Of a stretch of 64,000 bases of DNA, positions 54,281-62,480 are shown one piece after another; the first letter of the stretch is position 1, and every line of letters starts with the position of its first letter. Origin of the DNA: Enterocola sp045654205 (GTDB taxonomy: Bacteria > Bacteroidota > Bacteroidia > Bacteroidales > Paludibacteraceae); assembly GCA_045654205.1 (NCBI GenBank), contig JAZOMZ010000011.1, forward strand, positions 186,001 to 250,000, read 5' to 3'. A program made the translations under genes and the position numbers. The notes below the pieces were generated by a model. That model saw nothing but the letters and a program-made list of their open reading frames with translations. It ran no database searches and was not told the origin of the DNA.

Positions 54281-55276
54281 ATGGTAAACTACAAAGAATT
54301 AGGTCTAGTAAACACTAAAGAAATGTTTGCTGGTGCTATTAAAGGAGGTTATGCTATCCCAGCATTCAACTTCAACAACATGGAACAAATGCAAGCTATC
54401 ATCACTGCTTGTGCTGAACAAAAATCTCCAGTTATCCTTCAAGTATCTTCTGGTGCGCGTAAATACGCTAACCAAACTTTACTTCGCTACATGGCTCAAG
54501 GTGCTGTAGAATTTGCTAAAGAACTAGGTTGGGAAAAACCACAAATCGCTCTTCACTTAGACCACGGTAACTCTTTCGAGTTATGCAAAAGCTGTGTAGA
54601 CATGGGCTTCTCTTCAGTTATGATCGACGGTTCTCACCTTCCATACGAAGAAAACGTAGCTCTAACTAAACAAGTTGTAGAATATGCTCACCAATTTGGT
54701 GTAACTGTAGAAGGTGAACTTGGTGTATTAGCTGGTGTAGAAGACGACGTAGTAGCTGAACACAGCAACTATACTCAACCAGAAGAAGTTATCGACTTCG
54801 TTACTCGCACAGGTTGTGACTCTCTAGCTATCTCTATAGGTACTTCTCACGGTGCTAACAAATTCACTCCAGAACAATGTACTCGTGACGAAAACGGTAT
54901 CTTAATCCCACCTCCATTACGTTTCGACATCCTTAAAGAAATTGAAGAAAAACTTCCTGGATTCCCAATCGTACTTCACGGTTCTTCTTCAGTTCCACAA
55001 GAATACGTTAAAATCATCAACGAAAACGGTGGTAAACTAAAAGACGCTGTAGGTATTCCAGAAGAACAACTTCGTAAAGCTGCTGCTTCTGCTGTTTGCA
55101 AAATCAACATCGACTCTGACGGCCGTTTAGCTATGACAGCTGCAGTACGTCAATTCTTCAACACAGACCCAGACAAATTTGACCCACGTCAATATCTAGG
55201 ACCTGCTCGTGAAGAACTTAAAAAACTTTATACTCATAAAGTAGTGAACGTATTAGGTAGCGCAGGCAAAGCCTAA
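54281..55276 (+). CDS. fba: Fructose-bisphosphate aldolase, class II
   Basis: 331 aa. The zinc-binding and catalytic motifs are LHLDHGNSFELCKSCVDMGF and VTVEGELGVLAGVEDDV (Glu and His ligands), with IVLHGSSSVPQEYVKIINEN. KINIDSDGRLAMTAAVRQFF is also diagnostic. It cleaves fructose-1,6-bisphosphate to two triose phosphates. Codon use is strongly biased, as in gap and gdhA, which indicates high expression. Confidence 0.97.
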   Translation: MVNYKELGLVNTKEMFAGAIKGGYAIPAFNFNNMEQMQAIITACAEQKSPVILQVSSGARKYANQTLLRYMAQGAVEFAKELGWEKPQIALHLDHGNSFELCKSCVDMGFSSVMIDGSHLPYEENVALTKQVVEYAHQFGVTVEGELGVLAGVEDDVVAEHSNYTQPEEVIDFVTRTGCDSLAISIGTSHGANKFTPEQCTRDENGILIPPPLRFDILKEIEEKLPGFPIVLHGSSSVPQEYVKIINENGGKLKDAVGIPEEQLRKAAASAVCKINIDSDGRLAMTAAVRQFFNTDPDKFDPRQYLGPAREELKKLYTHKVVNVLGSAGKA

Positions 55277-55279
55277 GTC

Positions 55280-55398
55280 GAGCTATTTTAAGAGGTAATT
55301 TTCACGCTGTGTTTTGTCCTCGTAATCCTCATTTACGTATGTAAACTCCGGTTACTCAGACTGCACACATCTAAAAATTCCTCACTTAAAATAACTCT
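55280..55398. repeat. 119-bp palindromic element after fba
   Basis: CTATTTTAAG near the left end pairs with CTTAAAATA near the right, and AATTTT (55297-55302) with AAAATT. An inner GTAA/TTAC stem carries a central TTTACGTATGTAAA hairpin (55332-55345). TCCTCATTTACGTATGTAAA is the core. A terminator follows. The rest of the 390-bp gap to gdhA holds the features listed below. Confidence 0.65.
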
Positions 55399-55413
55399 TT
55401 ACATAGCAATCAA

Positions 55414-55455
55414 AAAACGGATAGTTTCAAAATGAAACTATCCGTTTTGTTTTTA
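55414..55455 (+). terminator. Terminator after fba
   Basis: The AAACGGATAGTTTCA/TGAAACTATCCGTTT perfect stem with a 3-4 nt loop is followed by TGTTTTT. Confidence 0.9.
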
Positions 55456-55561
55456 CTTATAATTTGCAAGCAAAATAGATTGATTTGGTTATATATTGAA
55501 AGTTTGCGAAAATTATTTATACAAAGATGTGGGGTTATTTCACTGTGATGGTAAAATTGAG

Positions 55562-55569
55562 TAATTTTG
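55562..55569 (+). promoter_or_regulatory. -7 element of gdhA
   Basis: TAATTTTG fits TAnnTTTG, 97 bp before the ATG. A CTTCGACAGGCTCAG repeat lies in the leader between them. Confidence 0.5.
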
Positions 55570-55599
55570 CATCGTTAAAAAAGGCAATTCGGGAGCTTC

Positions 55600-55625
55600 G
55601 GGCACTTCGACAGGCTCAGTGACCG
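55600..55625. repeat. CTTCGACAGGCTCAG interspersed repeat
   Basis: GGGCACT-TCGACAGGCTC-AGTGACC forms a stem with one mismatch. It is the same element as at 59466-59500. Confidence 0.75.
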
Positions 55626-55666
55626 AAACAATAAAAAATTAAATTAATTTTCTAAACATTATAATT

Positions 55667-57001
55667 ATGAACGCAAAAAACGTAGTAGAAAACTTAAAAA
55701 AACGTTTTCCAAATGAACCTGAGTACATTCAAGCTGTACAAGAAGTGTTAGAAACTATCGAAGATGTTTACAACCAACATCCAGAATTCGAAAAAGCTAA
55801 CTTAATCGAAAGACTTTGTATTCCAGATCGTATCTTTACATTCCGTGTTTCATGGGTTGACGATAAAGGTAACGTTCAAACAAATATGGCATACCGTGTT
55901 CAACACAACATGGCTATCGGTCCTTACAAAGGTGGTATCCGTTTCCACTCTTCTGTAAACCCTTCAATCCTAAAATTCTTAGCATTTGAACAAACATTCA
56001 AAAATGCTCTTACTACTCTTCCAATGGGTGGTGGTAAAGGTGGTTCAGACTTCTCTCCACGTGGAAAATCAAACAACGAAGTTATGCGTTTCTGCCAAGC
56101 TTACCTACTAGAACTTTCTAAACACATCGGTCCTGACACCGACATCCCTGCTGGTGACATAGGTGTAGGTGCTCGTGAAGTAGGTTACATGTTCGGTATG
56201 TATCGCAAACTTTCTGGCGAATTTACTGGTACTTTCACTGGTAAAGGTCTAGAATTCGGTGGTTCTCTAATCCGTCCTGAAGCTACTGGTTACGGTAACA
56301 TCTATTTCTTAAATAGCATGCTTAAAACTCGTAACATTGAACTTGCTGGCAAACGCTGCTTAGTATCTGGCTCTGGTAACGTAGCACAATATACTTGTGA
56401 AAAACTTCTTCAACTAGGTGCAATTCCATTGACTCTATCAGACTCTAATGGTTACATCTACGATCCAGAAGGTATCACATTCGAAAAACTTGAATACGTA
56501 AAAGAACTTAAAAACGTTCAACGTGGTCGTATCAAAGAATACGCTGAAAAATATGGTTGCAAATATGTAGAAGGAGCTCGTCCTTGGGGTGAAATAGCAG
56601 ACATCGCTCTTCCATGTGCTACTCAAAACGAACTTAACGGTGACGACGCTAAAACTCTTCTTGCAAACGGCGTAATCGCTGTATCAGAAGGTGCTAACAT
56701 GCCATCTACTCCAGAAGCTGTTGAAGCATTCCAAGCTGCTAAAATCCTTTACGCTCCTGGTAAAGCATCTAACGCTGGTGGTGTTGCAACATCTGGTCTT
56801 GAAATGAGCCAAAACTCTGGTCGTATCAGCTGGAGCCGCGAAGAAGTTGACGCTAAACTTCAAAGCATTATGGCAAACATCCACGAAAACTGCGTAAAAT
56901 ACGGTACAGAAGAAGATGGTTACATCAACTATGTTAAAGGTGCCAACATCGCAGGCTTCATGAAAGTTGCTAAAGCTATGATGGCTCAAGGTATTATCTA
57001 A
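55667..57001 (+). CDS. gdhA: NADP-type glutamate dehydrogenase
   Basis: 444 aa, the hexameric bacterial length. AYRVQHNMAIGPYKGGIRFH, LPMGGGKGGSDFSPRGKSNN with the catalytic Lys, and DTDIPAGDIGVGAREVGYMF are canonical. The Rossmann motif is CLVSGSGNVAQYTCEKLLQL. It aminates 2-oxoglutarate to glutamate, the main ammonia-assimilation route in Bacteroidales. It is upstream of the ferredoxin:NADP oxidoreductase pair that can supply NADPH, though a hairpin at 57034 separates the transcripts. Confidence 0.97.
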   Translation: MNAKNVVENLKKRFPNEPEYIQAVQEVLETIEDVYNQHPEFEKANLIERLCIPDRIFTFRVSWVDDKGNVQTNMAYRVQHNMAIGPYKGGIRFHSSVNPSILKFLAFEQTFKNALTTLPMGGGKGGSDFSPRGKSNNEVMRFCQAYLLELSKHIGPDTDIPAGDIGVGAREVGYMFGMYRKLSGEFTGTFTGKGLEFGGSLIRPEATGYGNIYFLNSMLKTRNIELAGKRCLVSGSGNVAQYTCEKLLQLGAIPLTLSDSNGYIYDPEGITFEKLEYVKELKNVQRGRIKEYAEKYGCKYVEGARPWGEIADIALPCATQNELNGDDAKTLLANGVIAVSEGANMPSTPEAVEAFQAAKILYAPGKASNAGGVATSGLEMSQNSGRISWSREEVDAKLQSIMANIHENCVKYGTEEDGYINYVKGANIAGFMKVAKAMMAQGII

Positions 57002-57033
57002 TCTTAGACAAACCTAACAAAACAATAAAAACT

Positions 57034-57068
57034 AACCGATTAATCGGAGTTAATTCGATTAATCGGTT
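57034..57068 (+). terminator. Hairpin after gdhA
   Basis: AACCGATTAATCG (57034-57046) pairs perfectly with CGATTAATCGGTT (57056-57068) around a 9-nt loop. The T-tract is weak, so read-through to the next gene is possible. Confidence 0.65.
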
Positions 57069-57127
57069 ATTACGCATATAAAAATAACATTCTGTAGCCC
57101 CACTAGGTTACAAAAAAGAAAAATAAA

Positions 57128-57955
57128 ATGAATAAAATAATCAGTAAAGAGCATTTCTCAGAAAATGTAGTAAAATTAGAGATAGAAGCTCCTCTAATAG
57201 CTAAATCACGCAGAGCTGGTCACTTCGTGATAGTACGCGTAGGTGAAAAAGGCGAACGTATTCCTCTAACCATAGCTGGTTCAGACATTGAAAAAGGAAC
57301 TATCACACTAGTAGTTCAAAAAATGGGTGTATCATCTACAAAACTTTGCAATCTAAATGTAGGTGACGAAGTAACAGACATCGTAGGTCCTCTAGGTAAA
57401 GCTACCCATATTGAAAACTTCGGTACAGTAGTTTGTGCTTGTGGTGGTGTTGGTACAGCTCCAATGCTTCCTATCGTAGAAGCACTTAAAAAAGCAGGTA
57501 ACAAAGTTATCTCAGTTTTAGCTGCTCGTACAAAAGACCTTATCATTCTTGAAGAAGAAATGAGAAAATTCTCTGACGAAGTTATCATTATGACAGACGA
57601 CGGTTCTTATGGTACTCAAGGTCTTGTTACCAATGGTGTTGAAAGCGTTATCAACCGCGAAAAAGTGGATATGTGCGTGACTATCGGTCCTGCTATCATG
57701 ATGAAATTCGTTTCTTTACTAACTAAAAAATATGAAATTCCTACTGTAGCATCTCTAAACACTATCATGGTGGACGGTACTGGTATGTGCGGTGCTTGCC
57801 GTGTAACTGTTGGTGGCGAAACAAAATTCGTTTGCGTTGACGGTCCAGAATTTGATGCACACCAAGTGAATTTCGACGAAATGATGATGCGTCTTGGTGC
57901 ATATCGTGAGCAAGAACAAGCCTCTATGGCTGCATATATTAACTCTTTAAAATAA
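57128..57955 (+). CDS. Ferredoxin:NADP+ oxidoreductase alpha-type (SudB/NfnA) FAD/[2Fe-2S] subunit
   Basis: 275 aa. An FAD-binding beta-barrel (about 1-90, with GHFVIVRVGEKGERIPLTIA) is followed by an NAD-binding half (about 95-215, VVCACGGVGTAPMLPIVEAL). A C-terminal [2Fe-2S] site has MCGACRVTVGGETKFVCVDG. The conserved tail GPEFDAHQVNFDEMMMRLGA is also present. With the next gene it makes the flavin-based electron-bifurcating NfnAB/SudAB complex, or an NADPH-dependent glutamate synthase small-subunit system. The two genes are 7 bp apart. Confidence 0.92.
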   Translation: MNKIISKEHFSENVVKLEIEAPLIAKSRRAGHFVIVRVGEKGERIPLTIAGSDIEKGTITLVVQKMGVSSTKLCNLNVGDEVTDIVGPLGKATHIENFGTVVCACGGVGTAPMLPIVEALKKAGNKVISVLAARTKDLIILEEEMRKFSDEVIIMTDDGSYGTQGLVTNGVESVINREKVDMCVTIGPAIMMKFVSLLTKKYEIPTVASLNTIMVDGTGMCGACRVTVGGETKFVCVDGPEFDAHQVNFDEMMMRLGAYREQEQASMAAYINSLK

Positions 57956-57962
57956 TTTAGAG

Positions 57963-59414
57963 ATGGAAAATTTAACAGATAGAAGTGCAGCTTGGCGTGA
58001 CGAGCTTCGCAAATCAATGAAAAATAAAGAACGCACCGAAATTGAACGCGTTAAAATGAACGAGCTTGATGGTGAATATCGTAGCCACAACTCAGAAGAA
58101 GTAAACCAAGGTTTAACAAAAGAACAAGCATTACTTGAAGCAAAACGTTGTCTTGACTGTCCAAACCCAAGCTGTATGCAAGGTTGTCCAGTGAGCATCA
58201 ACATTCCTTCATTTATCAAAAATATTGAACGTGGAGAATTCTTAGCTGCTGCTAAAGTTCTTAAACAAACTTCTGCACTTCCAGCAGTTTGTGGTCGTGT
58301 TTGTCCTCAAGAAAAACAATGCGAAAGCCAATGTATCCACATTAAAATGGGTAAAGCTCCAGTGGCAATTGGTTACCTAGAACGTTTCGCTGCAGACTAC
58401 GAACGTGAAAGCGGTAATATCGCTGTGCCAGAAATCGCTGCTAAAAACGGTAAAAAAGTAGCAGTTGTTGGTTCAGGTCCTGCTGGTCTTTCTTTCGCTG
58501 GCGACATGGCTAAACTTGGTTACGAAGTAACTGTATTTGAAGCACTTCACGAAATTGGTGGTGTATTAAAATATGGTATTCCAGAATTCCGTTTACCTAA
58601 CAAAATAGTTGACGTTGAAATTAACAACCTAGAAAAAATGGGTGTTACTTTCGTTAAAGACTGCATCGTAGGTAAAACTATCAGCTTCGACGACATCAAA
58701 GAACAAGGTTTCGAAGGTATGTTCGTAGCTTCTGGTGCTGGTCTTCCAAACTTTATGAATATCAAAGGTGAAAACCTTATCGGCATCATGTCTTCTAACG
58801 AATATCTAACACGTGTAAACCTAATGAGCGCTGCGAAAGACGATTTCGACACTCCAGTTCTTAAAGGTAAACGTGTGGCTGTAATTGGTGGTGGTAACAC
58901 TGCTATGGACTCTGTTCGTACTGCAAAACGTCTTGGCGCTGAACTTGCTATGATTGTTTATCGTCGTAGCGAAGAAGAAATGCCTGCTCGTGTAGAAGAA
59001 GTGAAACACGCAAAAGAAGAAGGTGTTGAATTCCGCACTCTTCACAACCCTATCGAATATATCGGTGACGAAAAAGGTCGTGTTAAACAAATGTTACTAC
59101 AAAAAATGGAACTAGGTGAAGCTGATGCTTCTGGTCGTAGAAAACCAGTTGCTATTGAAGGTGCTACCGAACTTATCGATGTTGACACAGTAATCGTGAG
59201 TGTAGGTGTATCTCCAAACCCACTTATCCCTAGTGCTATCGAAGGTCTAGAAGTATCACGCAAAGGTACTATCGTTGTAAACGACGAAATGCAAAGTGCT
59301 ATTCCTATGATTTTCGCTGGTGGTGACATCGTACGTGGTGGTGCAACAGTTATCCTTGCTATGGGTGACGGTCGTAAAGCTGCTGCTTCAATGCACGAAT
59401 ATTTGAGCAAATAA
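57963..59414 (+). CDS. gltA: NADPH-dependent glutamate synthase small subunit/NfnB-type oxidoreductase
   Basis: 483 aa. The N-terminal [4Fe-4S] region has CLDCPNPSCMQGCPVSINIP and CGRVCPQEKQCESQC. FAD and NADPH folds follow: VAVVGSGPAGLSFAGDMAKL, GGVLKYGIPEFRLPNKIVD, VAVIGGGNTAMDSVRTAKRL and FAGGDIVRGGATVILAMGDG. In many anaerobes this protein, often called GltA, pairs with the preceding subunit to couple NADH and ferredoxin to NADP reduction. No gltB large subunit is in the window, so the Nfn role is favoured over glutamate synthesis. Confidence 0.92.
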   Translation: MENLTDRSAAWRDELRKSMKNKERTEIERVKMNELDGEYRSHNSEEVNQGLTKEQALLEAKRCLDCPNPSCMQGCPVSINIPSFIKNIERGEFLAAAKVLKQTSALPAVCGRVCPQEKQCESQCIHIKMGKAPVAIGYLERFAADYERESGNIAVPEIAAKNGKKVAVVGSGPAGLSFAGDMAKLGYEVTVFEALHEIGGVLKYGIPEFRLPNKIVDVEINNLEKMGVTFVKDCIVGKTISFDDIKEQGFEGMFVASGAGLPNFMNIKGENLIGIMSSNEYLTRVNLMSAAKDDFDTPVLKGKRVAVIGGGNTAMDSVRTAKRLGAELAMIVYRRSEEEMPARVEEVKHAKEEGVEFRTLHNPIEYIGDEKGRVKQMLLQKMELGEADASGRRKPVAIEGATELIDVDTVIVSVGVSPNPLIPSAIEGLEVSRKGTIVVNDEMQSAIPMIFAGGDIVRGGATVILAMGDGRKAAASMHEYLSK

Positions 59415-59420
59415 TTAATA

Positions 59421-59459
59421 TTAAATCGGTCATTGAGCTTGTCGAAATGACCGATTTAA
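59421..59459 (+). terminator. Terminator-like repeat hairpin after gltA
   Basis: A perfect 14-bp stem, TTAAATCGGTCATT with AATGACCGATTTAA, encloses the loop GAGCTTGTCGA. It is the inverted orientation of the TCGACAGGCTC repeat family. Confidence 0.8.
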
Positions 59460-59465
59460 ATTTTA

Positions 59466-59500
59466 TTGGCGGGCACTTCGACAGGCTCAGTGACCGCCAA
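59466..59500. repeat. CTTCGACAGGCTCAG stem-loop
   Basis: TTGGCGGGCACT pairs with AGTGACCGCCAA around a TCGACAGGCTC loop. It sits 7 bp after the gltA hairpin, in the opposite orientation. Confidence 0.8.
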
Positions 59501-59526
59501 ATCTAATCACAAATTTTAATTGAACA

Positions 59527-60417
59527 ATGATTAAAGTAGCAATTATCGGTTACGGCAATATTGGCAAATTTGCTTTACAAGCCGTACAAGCTGCTCCAGA
59601 TATGGAACTAGTAGGTGTTGTCCGCAGAGACGCATCAAATGTTCCTGCTGAACTAGCAAACACTAAAGTGGCATCAAATATTGATGACCTAGGCAAAGTA
59701 GATGTAGCTATTCTATGTGGTCCTAGTAGAAGCGTACCAGAAACTTCTGCTGCTCTTCTTGCAAAAGGCATTTGCACAGTAGATAGTTATGACATTCACG
59801 GAGACATTTGGGAAGTAAGACAAAAGCTAGAGGCTGTAGCTAAAGCAAACAATTCTGCAGCTATTATCTCTGCTGGCTGGGACCCAGGTTCAGACTCTGT
59901 GATTCGTACTCTACTTAAAGCTATAGCTCCTAAAGGTCTTACCTACACCAACTTTGGTCCTGGTATGAGTATGGGACACTCTGTAGTGGCACGTAGCAAA
60001 GAGGGTGTAAAAAATGCGCTTTCTATGACTATTCCTCTAGGTACCAGCGTACATCGTCGCATGGTTTACGTTGAACTTGAAGAGGGTGCTTCTCTAGAAG
60101 CTGTTACTGCTGCTATCAAGAGCGACTCTTACTTCAGCCACGACGAAACACACGTTATCCAAGTGCCTTGTGTAGATGATCTTCAAGACATGGGTCACGG
60201 TGTGCTAATTGAACGTAAAGGTGTATCTGGTAGCACTCAAAGCCAACGTTTCTCATTCACCATGACTATCAACAACCCTGCACTTACTAGCCAAATCTTG
60301 GTAAGCTGTGCTCGTGCTGTGGTAAAACAACGTCCTGGAGCCTACACTCTTCCAGAAATAGCTCCAATGGATATGCTATACGGAGATCGTGAAGCGTTAA
60401 TTAGAGAACTTGTGTAA
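59527..60417 (+). CDS. ddh: meso-Diaminopimelate dehydrogenase
   Basis: 296 aa. The N-terminal NADP motif is VAIIGYGNIGKFALQAVQAA, and then DVAILCGPSRSVPETSAALL, SAGWDPGSDSVIRTLLKAIA and YTNFGPGMSMGHSVVARS follow. It makes meso-diaminopimelate from tetrahydrodipicolinate in one step, giving lysine and the peptidoglycan cross-link. It is a single gene between the gltA hairpins and its own terminator. Confidence 0.95.
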   Translation: MIKVAIIGYGNIGKFALQAVQAAPDMELVGVVRRDASNVPAELANTKVASNIDDLGKVDVAILCGPSRSVPETSAALLAKGICTVDSYDIHGDIWEVRQKLEAVAKANNSAAIISAGWDPGSDSVIRTLLKAIAPKGLTYTNFGPGMSMGHSVVARSKEGVKNALSMTIPLGTSVHRRMVYVELEEGASLEAVTAAIKSDSYFSHDETHVIQVPCVDDLQDMGHGVLIERKGVSGSTQSQRFSFTMTINNPALTSQILVSCARAVVKQRPGAYTLPEIAPMDMLYGDREALIRELV

Positions 60418-60440
60418 AATATAAATGAGAGTTGAAAAAG

Positions 60441-60471
60441 GAGAAATGAGAAATCATTTCTCTTTTTTTTT
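60441..60471 (+). terminator. Terminator of ddh
   Basis: GAGAAATGA/TCATTTCTC with a 4-nt loop is followed by nine T. Confidence 0.9.
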
Positions 60472-60494
60472 GAATACTATGTATTTGTAGCCTT

Positions 60495-60575
60495 AAAAAT
60501 AATGAGGGTCAGTCCTTAGGGATTAAAAAGGGAGCCTGCGGCAAAATCCCTAAGTCTTAACCCTCATTATTTTTT
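60495..60575. repeat. GCCTGCGGC stem-loop repeat, copy 3
   Basis: The outer arms AAAAATAATGAGGGT and ACCCTCATTATTTTT pair perfectly. The inner TTAGGGATT/AATCCCTAA stem carries the GCCTGCGGC tip. Between here and the corA promoter (60576-60691) are AATTCCTAATTCC repeats. Confidence 0.88.
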
Positions 60576-60654
60576 TACTCCTAAGACTTAACCCTAATAC
60601 ATAATTCCTAAATTCTAACTTCTAATCTCTTATTAATATTCACAATAATCAAAA

Positions 60655-60686
60655 ATTCCTCATTCCTAATTCCTAATTCCTAATTT
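60655..60686. repeat. TTCCTAA heptamer repeats before corA
   Basis: Four TTCCTAA or TTCCTCA units run directly into the corA promoter. Confidence 0.7.
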
Positions 60687-60691
60687 TTTTA

Positions 60692-60699
60692 TATCTTTG
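60692..60699 (+). promoter_or_regulatory. -7 element of corA
   Basis: TATCTTTG is an exact TAnnTTTG match, 118 bp before the corA ATG. It predicts a 5' UTR of roughly 110 nt that holds a leader ORF and hairpin. Confidence 0.6.
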
Positions 60700-60727
60700 C
60701 AACCGAATTTTAACTACAATAACAGAA

Positions 60728-60763
60728 ATGGACGATTATCATCCGGAAAATACTAACTTTTAA
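60728..60763 (+). CDS. Possible 11-aa leader peptide before corA
   Basis: ATG to TAA encodes MDDYHPENTNF, with three acidic residues and one proline. The stop codon overlaps the foot of the hairpin at 60762. It resembles in position and character the Mg-responsive leader peptides of enterobacterial mgtA/corA, which are not homologous to it. Translation is unproven. Confidence 0.4.
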   Translation: MDDYHPENTNF

Positions 60764-60791
60764 GAATGGAGATGAGGTTTTCTCTATTCTT
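60762..60791 (+). promoter_or_regulatory. Leader hairpin before corA
   Basis: AAGAATGGAGA (60762-60772) pairs with TCTCTATTCTT (60781-60791), 11 bp with one G-U pair and an 8-nt loop, TGAGGTTT. It ends 26 bp before the corA ATG. There is no T-run, so a translational or ribosome-sensing role is more likely than simple termination. Confidence 0.6.
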
Positions 60792-60817
60792 AAACAAATA
60801 CGATAGGAGAAACCTAC

Positions 60818-61744
60818 ATGAGAACATTTTTAAAGAATGGTATCGGCATGATTCCATGCAACAAATGGGAACCTAACTGCTGGGTCAATGTTGTTAAACC
60901 AACTCCACAAGACAAGGCATATCTTATTAACACCCTTGATGTACCTCTTGCATTCTATGAAGACATTGAAGACGTTGATGAACGTCCTCGTGTAGAAGTA
61001 GAAGATGGTTGGTGTTTGGTTCTTATGCGTATCCCATACAAGGTACACAATGCTAATGGTACATTTTCTACTGTGCCACTTGGTATTATATTCAAAGACG
61101 ACATTTTTGTTTCTGTTTGCTTCTATCAAACAGATATTATTCAAGATTTCATTAGCTATACCAAAAGAAAAAATATCAACAAGACAGATAATATAAACTT
61201 TGTCTTTAGACTACTTCTTTCTTCTAGTATTTGGTTCTTGAAATATTTGAAAAGCATCAACGCTCAAATCAAAGCTGCAGAAAGAGAATTAGAAACATCT
61301 GTAGAAAATGATGATTTGAAGACTCTTTCAAACCTAGATAGAACTCTGGTTTACTTTACCTCTGCCCTGCGCGGTAATGAAATTCTTACTCATAAACTAA
61401 AAAATATGAGAGGAATAAAAGAAGTATATGACCCAGACTTAGTGGAAGACGTAGAAATTGAGTCAAAACAAGCGTTGGAAACCACAAGCATTTATTCAAC
61501 TATTTTGAATAGCACGCTAGACACATATGCAACTGTGATTTCAAACAACCTGAACATGGTGATGAAACGCTTAACTAGTATCAACGTTATTCTGATGTTG
61601 CCAACTTTGATAGCAAGTTTCTTTGGTATGAACCTAGAAATTGGCACAAGCATTTTCAACTGGATGTTCTATATAGCAGTAATCGTTTCTATCTCGTTCA
61701 CTGCGCTGAGTGCGGTGTTCTTCTACAAGAAAAAATGGTTCTAA
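60818..61744 (+). CDS. corA: CorA family Mg2+/Co2+ transporter
   Basis: 308 aa. A long cytoplasmic alpha/beta region is followed by a coiled stalk and two C-terminal membrane helices. SINVILMLPTLIASFFGMNL contains the GMN signature that forms the pore entrance, and FNWMFYIAVIVSISFTALSA is the last helix. The C-terminus FYKKKWF is typical. It imports Mg2+ as a pentamer, gated by internal Mg2+. AGGAGA precedes the start, an unusually clear ribosome site for this genome. The leader ORF and hairpin suggest post-transcriptional control. Confidence 0.95.
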   Translation: MRTFLKNGIGMIPCNKWEPNCWVNVVKPTPQDKAYLINTLDVPLAFYEDIEDVDERPRVEVEDGWCLVLMRIPYKVHNANGTFSTVPLGIIFKDDIFVSVCFYQTDIIQDFISYTKRKNINKTDNINFVFRLLLSSSIWFLKYLKSINAQIKAAERELETSVENDDLKTLSNLDRTLVYFTSALRGNEILTHKLKNMRGIKEVYDPDLVEDVEIESKQALETTSIYSTILNSTLDTYATVISNNLNMVMKRLTSINVILMLPTLIASFFGMNLEIGTSIFNWMFYIAVIVSISFTALSAVFFYKKKWF

Positions 61745-61758
61745 GATGAGCTAGATAA

Positions 61759-61792
61759 AAAGGAAGGCAAGTCGACCGACTTGCCTTCCTTT
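61759..61792. terminator. Bidirectional terminator between corA and methyltransferase gene
   Basis: A perfect 16-bp stem, AAAGGAAGGCAAGTCG with CGACTTGCCTTCCTTT, serves convergent genes on both sides. Confidence 0.9.
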
Positions 61793-61802
61793 ATATTTTA
61801 TC

Positions 61803-62474
61803 CTACCAAATCAACGGTAACAATCTATATCTCACCTTTTCTTTATACTCCGCATACCCTTTTAGCCCTTCGGTTAAAACCTTCTCTTCGTTTTTTATTC
61901 TCACACTAATAATTGGTATGTAAAGAAGCATAATTAAAAACGAGATTGGCGAGGCCAATACAAGTGGCATCACAGAAAACAACAAAAGGGTTGCCGCATA
62001 CATTGGATGACGAACGATGCCATACAAACCTGTGCTTATAACTTGCTGATTTTCTTGCACTTCTATGGTGCGTGACAGATAAGCATTTTCTCTTAGCACC
62101 TCAGCATACAAGGCATACGCAAACAAAAATACAACACTTGCCACTGCCACTACCCACCAAGGTAACACACACCAATCGTATCTAAAGTTAAGCCCTGCCA
62201 CCACAAAATTTGCTACAAAAAGTAGGCCCGACAGCGCCACTACCCACTTCTGCTCTTGCTCCTTTTCGTTGGCATTTAGGCGTTTGCTAAGCAGTTCTGG
62301 ATTCTTTAAAAGCATCACCGCTCCCATTATTGCCATAGGCACAAAAAGTACCCCCAACATCACCCACGCCTGATAAAATTCCCAAGTTCCCGCAGGCACA
62401 AACAACATCACCGCCAGCATCGCAAAGCCCACCACAAACTTCAATAACGCCCTGAAAAAGAGTTTTGTTTTCAT
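61803..62474 (-). CDS. Isoprenylcysteine methyltransferase-like/PEMT-fold membrane protein
   Basis: 223 aa with about six membrane helices. The C-terminal part contains GLYGIVRHPMYAATLLLFSV, the R-H-P motif of the ICMT/phospholipid methyltransferase family that binds SAM, and RIKNEEKVLTEGLKGYAEYK with the E-E and Y-x-x-Y pattern. The substrate of the bacterial members is mostly unknown. It is 6 bp downstream of the unknown secreted protein gene and may be cotranscribed with it. Confidence 0.85.
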   Translation of the reverse strand: MKTKLFFRALLKFVVGFAMLAVMLFVPAGTWEFYQAWVMLGVLFVPMAIMGAVMLLKNPELLSKRLNANEKEQEQKWVVALSGLLFVANFVVAGLNFRYDWCVLPWWVVAVASVVFLFAYALYAEVLRENAYLSRTIEVQENQQVISTGLYGIVRHPMYAATLLLFSVMPLVLASPISFLIMLLYIPIISVRIKNEEKVLTEGLKGYAEYKEKVRYRLLPLIW

Positions 62475-62480
62475 AAACTT

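Noticed and set aside
60692..60817. Mg2+ riboswitch (M-box type) before corA
   Set aside because: The leader is too short and lacks the three-helix core. The leader ORF plus hairpin fits better.
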